From positions 660,501 to 724,500 of the forward strand of contig NZ_CP137636.1 in the NCBI RefSeq assembly GCF_036670015.1: DNA of 64,000 nt, in the 5' to 3' direction. The notes beneath the pieces are model-generated. The model was not told the DNA's origin, made no database searches, and was given only the letters and a program-made list of their open reading frames with translations. The position numbers and the translations under genes are program-made. Numbering within the stretch: position 1 is the stretch's first letter; every line of letters starts with the position of its first letter. Below, in pieces: positions 60,076-64,000 of the stretch. Origin of the DNA: Niallia sp. XMNu-256. GTDB lineage: Bacteria; Bacillota; Bacilli; Bacillales; Cytobacillaceae.

Positions 60076-60900
60076 ATGAGAACGTTTAAAGATGGTATGT
60101 TGCGTGGACTTCTCTGGTTATCCGCCTTTTTAACAATTGCTGTTCTTGTAACTATTGTAGGCTTCATATTTTATAAAGGGTTTCGATTAATTAACTTTGA
60201 TTTTATCTTTGGGGATTATTCTCCTGTTGGTGGTGGTGGTATTTGGCCAATGATTGTGACAACCGTATATACGATTGTCATATCCTTAGTGATCGCAACT
60301 CCAATTGGGATCTTGGCTGCAGTGTACTTACAGGAATACGCCAAACAAGGCCGATTAGTAAAAACGATCCGATTTGCTACTGAAAGCTTGACGGGGATCC
60401 CTTCTATTATATATGGTTTATTTGGTGCCGTATTCTTTGTAACTACTTTAAAATTCGGCATGTCGATCATTGCTGCATCCTTGACATTGACGATTATCAT
60501 CTTGCCAGTAATTATCCGAACAACAGAAGAGTCGTTAAAAACGGTTCCGAATTCTTATCGTGAAGGCTCTCTAGCTTTAGGTAATACAAAACTGCAAACG
60601 TTATATAAGGTGATTTTACCAAGTGCAATGCCGGGGATCTTATCTGGTATCATTCTTTCAATTGGGAGAATCGTGGGGGAATCCGCGGCGATCTTTTTAA
60701 CAGCTGGAACGGTAGCTGCATTACCTGAAGGAATATTTTCATCAGCTAGGACGTTAACGGTACATTCTTATTTAGTTACACAAGAATCAGGAGATATTGA
60801 ACTTGCAGCTGCAATCGGCATTGTGTTAATTGTCATCATACTTGTATTGAATCTTTTAGCAACGTTAATATCAAAGGTATTGAATAAAGCGAACCATTAA
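60076..60900 (+). CDS. pstA: Phosphate ABC transporter permease PstA
   Basis: This 274-residue permease is homologous to PstC, with six helices and the EAA loop KTVPNSYREGSLALGNTKLQTLYKVILPSAMPG (about 155-187). YSPVGGGGIWPMIVTTVYTIVIS lies near the N-terminus. Tight coupling with pstC (1-base gap) uses AAGGGGG inside the pstC end as ribosome binding site. It forms the membrane channel with PstC. Confidence 0.95.
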   Translation: MRTFKDGMLRGLLWLSAFLTIAVLVTIVGFIFYKGFRLINFDFIFGDYSPVGGGGIWPMIVTTVYTIVISLVIATPIGILAAVYLQEYAKQGRLVKTIRFATESLTGIPSIIYGLFGAVFFVTTLKFGMSIIAASLTLTIIILPVIIRTTEESLKTVPNSYREGSLALGNTKLQTLYKVILPSAMPGILSGIILSIGRIVGESAAIFLTAGTVAALPEGIFSSARTLTVHSYLVTQESGDIELAAAIGIVLIVIILVLNLLATLISKVLNKANH

Positions 60901-60961
60901 GATCATTGATAAATAATTTAGCGATCATGAACGTAAAAAAGTAAGGAAGGGATTTTTGGTG

Positions 60962-61732
60962 ATGAATCAGCAATCTAATGAAGCAACGAAAATTAAGGTA
61001 AATGATTTAAATTTGTGGTATGGAGAAAAACAAGCCCTTTATTCAGTCTCATTGGATATCAAGGAGAAAGAAGTTACCGCTTTTATTGGTCCTTCTGGCT
61101 GTGGTAAATCCACTTTTTTACGTACTCTAAACCGTATGAATGATTTAATCGATGGAGTCAAAATTAGTGGTGATGTAAACATAGATAACGAGAATATTTA
61201 TCAAAGCAATGATGTGATCAAATTAAGAACAAAGGTTGGTATGGTTTTCCAAAAAGCGAATCTATTTCCGATGAGCATTTATGATAATGTGGCATATGGT
61301 CCTCGTGGCCAAGGGATTAAGAATAAAAAAGTGTTGGATCAAATCGTGGAAGAAAGCTTGCGTGGGGCTGCAATCTGGGATGAAGTTAAGGATCGACTAA
61401 AGACTTCAGCACTGGGACTATCAGGTGGTCAACAGCAACGGGTTTGTATTGCACGTGCAATTGCTATGAAACCGGACGTCATTTTAATGGATGAACCAAC
61501 TTCAGCTTTAGACCCAATATCAACGTTGAAAGTTGAAGAGTTAATTACCGAAATGAAAAAGAACTTTACAATTGTTATAGTTACCCACAATATGCAACAA
61601 GCAGCACGTGTTTCAGATAAAACCGCCTTTTTCTTAAATGGTGAAATTATTGAATATGATGAAACAGATATTATCTTTTCACGACCAAGAGATAAAAGAA
61701 CGGAAGATTATATAACGGGTCGGTTTGGTTAA
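60962..61732 (+). CDS. pstB: Phosphate ABC transporter ATP-binding protein PstB
   Basis: This ATPase of about 256 residues has Walker [10 protein letters not shown] (about 36-44). A PstB-typical block [24 protein letters not shown], signature [16 protein letters not shown], Walker [14 protein letters not shown] and H-loop [13 protein letters not shown] follow. The start is ambiguous within TTG-GTG-ATG (60956-60964); I take the ATG. No phoU follows and only one pstB is present. The next gene is convergent. Confidence 0.95.
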   Translation: MNQQSNEATKIKVNDLNLWYGEKQALYSVSLDIKEKEVTAFIGPSGCGKSTFLRTLNRMNDLIDGVKISGDVNIDNENIYQSNDVIKLRTKVGMVFQKANLFPMSIYDNVAYGPRGQGIKNKKVLDQIVEESLRGAAIWDEVKDRLKTSALGLSGGQQQRVCIARAIAMKPDVILMDEPTSALDPISTLKVEELITEMKKNFTIVIVTHNMQQAARVSDKTAFFLNGEIIEYDETDIIFSRPRDKRTEDYITGRFG

Positions 61733-61789
61733 GTGCTCTTCTTATAGATAATGTATTAAATGGTTTGAAAACGAATGTATGATTATATA

Positions 61790-61822
61790 GAAATGGAGGA
61801 GGCAAAAGCCCCCTCCATTTCC
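61790..61822. terminator. Hairpin between pstB and the AraC gene
   Basis: GAAATGGAGGAGGC (61790-61803) pairs with GCCCCCTCCATTTC (61808-61821) with one mismatch and an AAAA loop. T tracts are weak, but its position between convergent genes suggests a shared terminator. Confidence 0.65.
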
Positions 61823-61823
61823 T

Positions 61824-63047
61824 TTATCCAAATCGTGAAGGCTTCTTTTTTGCATACTCTGTTGGAGTAATCGATGTCAGTTTTTTAAAGACTTTACTGA
61901 AGTAATTTAAATCATTGAATCCTACTAGAAAAGCAATGTCAGTCACTGCTATATTTCCTCTTTGCAAATATAATTTCGCTTCGTCGATTCTTTTTTGATT
62001 AATAAATTCCGTTATATTGATACCAATTTCCTCTTTGAACCTTCGTGAGAGATACGAAGGGTTCACATGTATTTCCTTCGCAATTAGTCTTTGGGTTAGC
62101 GGGTTGCCCAAATTTAATAGAATATAATCAACTGCTTTTTTCACAATAGGGCTATACTGTCCTGTAGCAAAGGTGCTTACAAGATCACAATACTCATTTG
62201 TCATGAGAATCAATAACTTTTCCAAGTTTGGAATAGTGGTGGTCCTTTCAATTAAAATTGCAAATCTTTCTGAGATATTATGAAGATAGACGGGATGCAC
62301 CCCACCTCTTTCAGCGGCAATTCTATATAAAGTATTCATTACAAAGGCCATATTTTTTGATGAACGGATAGGGCTTCCGGGAATGCGATCTGAAAATTCC
62401 AATAGTCCTGCCGTTGTGTGCATGATGCTATTGGCTTCTGTTTTATTTCCCCTTGTTATAGCGTCCATCAGCATACTTTGAGCTTGATATCTTTTTTCAA
62501 TAATCTCTTTGTTTTCCTCAATACTCATCTTTAGATGATTTTTATTTAGATTGGGTTTTGGTACATGTGAAGAGATTGATTGTGCTGGGATGTAATCATG
62601 GCTGCACATGTTAACAAGCAATTCCCCAATACTCTGATATTCGATTTCGCCTAAAACGGGCAAGGATTGATAGAATTGTTCTAGCTGTTTACGCTCACCT
62701 ATAGGAAGAGTGTTTCTTGTAATAATATCTTTAATAAGATCGATAACGGACATACTTGAAATGAAGGGGCCGACTGCTATGCTTCCAATTAACGATTGGT
62801 TCTCCCAAAATCCAACAGCCATATATTCAAGCCCAAATAGATTGATGTAGTGATAATAATGATGAGGGGAAGTATTACAAAGCACTTCATATATATGTGT
62901 GTATTCAGTTTCAGGCTGTTCTAATACGGCTGGGATGGAATGGTTTACCGATTGAAACAAGGGATTACCAGTGTGACCTATCAAAATAGTATCCATTTTT
63001 GTTATAAAATGGATTGCTTGGGCAATTTTAATTTTATTTTCTATCAA
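61824..63047 (-). CDS. AraC-family transcriptional regulator
   Basis: This regulator of about 407 residues has an N-terminal sensing region of some 290 residues (with GLEYMAVGFWENQSLIGSIAVGPFISS, reminiscent of PocR-like ligand domains, not certain). The C-terminal double helix-turn-helix (last 100 residues) includes LIAKEIHVNPSYLSRRFKEEIG and TDIAFLVGFNDLNYFSKVFKK. I prefer TTG 63047, which follows AAAGGGG; an in-frame ATG at 63080 lacks a ribosome binding site. It is divergent from the beta-glucuronidase gene, which it probably activates in response to a glucuronide or derived sugar. Confidence 0.85.
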   Translation of the reverse strand: MIENKIKIAQAIHFITKMDTILIGHTGNPLFQSVNHSIPAVLEQPETEYTHIYEVLCNTSPHHYYHYINLFGLEYMAVGFWENQSLIGSIAVGPFISSMSVIDLIKDIITRNTLPIGERKQLEQFYQSLPVLGEIEYQSIGELLVNMCSHDYIPAQSISSHVPKPNLNKNHLKMSIEENKEIIEKRYQAQSMLMDAITRGNKTEANSIMHTTAGLLEFSDRIPGSPIRSSKNMAFVMNTLYRIAAERGGVHPVYLHNISERFAILIERTTTIPNLEKLLILMTNEYCDLVSTFATGQYSPIVKKAVDYILLNLGNPLTQRLIAKEIHVNPSYLSRRFKEEIGINITEFINQKRIDEAKLYLQRGNIAVTDIAFLVGFNDLNYFSKVFKKLTSITPTEYAKKKPSRFG

Positions 63048-63170
63048 AGGAATTCCCCTTTCAATCTCCTCTATTATCATAAAGTAATATAATTACTATT
63101 TTAGTTAAAAAATTACGATTAATAAAGTGAATCATTTATTATAATGAAATTACATTAAGCCCTACATAAG

Positions 63171-63224
63171 AGGGTATAAGAAATAATATCAGGGTTAATT
63201 TTGGATACCCTAATCTAAGATTAG
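63171..63224. promoter_or_regulatory. Palindromes in the araC-uidA intergenic region
   Basis: CTAATCTAAGATTAG (63210-63224) is a perfect inverted repeat with one central base. AGGGTAT (63171-63177) and ATACCCT (63205-63211) form a wider inverted pair. A TATAAT lies at 63268-63273, before uidA. These are plausible operators for the AraC regulator or another repressor. Confidence 0.4.
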
Positions 63225-63289
63225 ATAAAGCATATTAGAATTCCCACTACTAATTGCAGTTTTTCATATAATGATTGGAGGAAAAGTAT

Positions 63290-64000
63290 ATGTTATATCC
63301 TATAGCTACAGATAGTCGTGTTGTCATGGATCTAAGTGGAGTTTGGAAATTTATGATTGATAAAGAGGTAGAGCCCATCGAGGTATCACAACAGCTCCCA
63401 ACCAATGAAGTGATGGCTGTTCCTGCTTCTTTTAATGATCAGACACCCATAAAAGAGATCCGTGAACATAGTGGTTATATTTGGTATGAAAGAGAATTCT
63501 CCGTTGCGAAGGCTTTACGCAATGAAAGATTAGTATTGCGTTTTGGATCTGCTACCCATGAAGCATGGGTTTATTTAAACGGCAAGGAAATATCTCATCA
63601 TAAAGGTGGATTTACCCCATTCGAAGTAGAAATCAATGACTTTTTAGTAGAGGGTTCAAATCGTTTAACCGTTCGTTTAAGTAATTTATTGGATTATACT
63701 ACACTACCAGTTGGTAACTATAGTGAGAAGAAAGATGCAGATGGCCGTGTAATTCGAAATGTCGATGAAAACTTTGACTTCTTTAATTTTGCAGGCTTAC
63801 ATCGTCCAGTTAAAATTTATTCTACACCAAGGGAATACATTGAGGACATTGTGATTGTTCCTGAGGTAGATTTAAATGTTAAAAAGGCGGATGTAAAAAT
63901 CTCTGTTAAAACAACAGGAAACTTTGATGAAGTACGTGTAACGATCTTAGATGAAGAAGGCAAGAAAGTAGCTCAAGCGTCAGGTAATGAAACTAATGTT
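63290..64000 (+). CDS. uidA: Beta-glucuronidase (glycoside hydrolase family 2), 5' part
   Basis: The frame is open from ATG 63290 (ribosome binding site TTGGAGGAAAAG) to the window end, 237 codons, so the C-terminal part is missing. The N-terminal sugar-binding domain shows MLYPIATDSRVVMDLSGVWK, VPASFNDQ, GYIWYEREFSV, VLRFGSATHEAWVYLNGKEI and GGFTPFEVEIND. NFDFFNFAGLHRPVKIYSTP then leads into the immunoglobulin-like domain; this matches GH2 beta-glucuronidases. The catalytic Glu residues lie beyond the window. It would release glucuronic acid from glucuronides. Confidence 0.9.
   Translation, partial: MLYPIATDSRVVMDLSGVWKFMIDKEVEPIEVSQQLPTNEVMAVPASFNDQTPIKEIREHSGYIWYEREFSVAKALRNERLVLRFGSATHEAWVYLNGKEISHHKGGFTPFEVEINDFLVEGSNRLTVRLSNLLDYTTLPVGNYSEKKDADGRVIRNVDENFDFFNFAGLHRPVKIYSTPREYIEDIVIVPEVDLNVKKADVKISVKTTGNFDEVRVTILDEEGKKVAQASGNETNV

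Overview
The window reads as the chromosome of a low-GC, endospore-former-type Firmicute of the family Bacillaceae. The gene order follows the Bacillus subtilis backbone closely: csbA-uvrB-uvrA-yvlB-yvlD-hprK-lgt-yvoD-ppaX-yvoF-hisZGDBHAFI-yvcD-trxB, then yvcI-rapZ-yvcK-whiA-crh / clpP / tRNA-Arg / rpoN(sigL)-cggR-gapA-pgk-tpi-gpmI-eno, then secG-est-rnr-smpB-ssrA. Recognisable Bacillus control sites (SigW, LexA/SOS, CtsR, CggR, CzrA, Rex-like, PhoP-like) sit where expected. The tmRNA tag (A)GKQQNNFALAA differs from the B. subtilis tag as I remember it, so this is a relative rather than B. subtilis itself; a species cannot be named from the sequence.

Layout. 1-3.6 kb: metal homeostasis, with three cation diffusion facilitator genes (one cut by the window edge), of which czcD is convergent with its likely repressor gene czrA. 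3.7-11 kb: csbA, SOS-controlled uvrBA excision repair, and SigW-type envelope-stress genes yvlB/yvlD. 11-15.4 kb: carbon-catabolite kinase hprK, lipoprotein maturation (lgt), and yvoD/ppaX/yvoF. 15.5-22.4 kb: histidine operon from a strong SigA-type promoter, without hisC or hisJ. 22.5-25.3 kb: yvcD and thioredoxin reductase. 25.7-29 kb: a PhnDCE-type ABC importer whose permease is a tandem fusion. 29.4-33.1 kb: the rapZ-yvcK-whiA-crh cluster, with yvcI broken by one extra G. 33.2-43.4 kb: ClpP, tRNA-Arg(CCG), Sigma-54 and the whole lower-glycolysis block, followed by a decayed copy of the eno 3' end. 43.9-50.2 kb: a TM2 protein, a secreted unknown, secG, esterase, RNase R and the trans-translation pair smpB-ssrA. 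50.3-53.9 kb: LAGLIDADG endonuclease, L-lactate dehydrogenase, EamA transporter and a DUF4256-type protein. 54.3-57.9 kb: a nitric-oxide/oxygen detoxification cluster (flavodiiron protein, reductase with an internal amber codon, rubredoxin, Cys-rich Crp/Fnr regulator). 58.2-61.7 kb: pstSCAB under a PhoP-like box. 61.8-64 kb: an AraC regulator divergent from a truncated beta-glucuronidase gene.

The standout is at 49.5-50.8 kb. The ssrA (tmRNA) gene is split in its T-arm by a 279-nt group I intron (49888-50166), so mature tmRNA requires splicing. The intron carries no ORF. Instead, a 135-residue single-motif LAGLIDADG homing endonuclease lies 122 nt beyond the ssrA 3' end on the opposite strand, and its promoter is overlapped by a near-consensus LexA box (50728-50741). 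This suggests a DNA-damage-inducible homing endonuclease working in trans for a neighbouring intron.

A second theme is a family of about 45-195 bp structured repeats (five copies, four flanked by TTTAT on both or nearly both sides) that resembles the bcr1 repeats of the B. cereus group. Other unusual points are a multi-helix structured region ahead of trxB, a possible attenuator in the pgk leader, and two broken conserved genes (yvcI and the flavoprotein reductase) that could be real decay or sequencing error.
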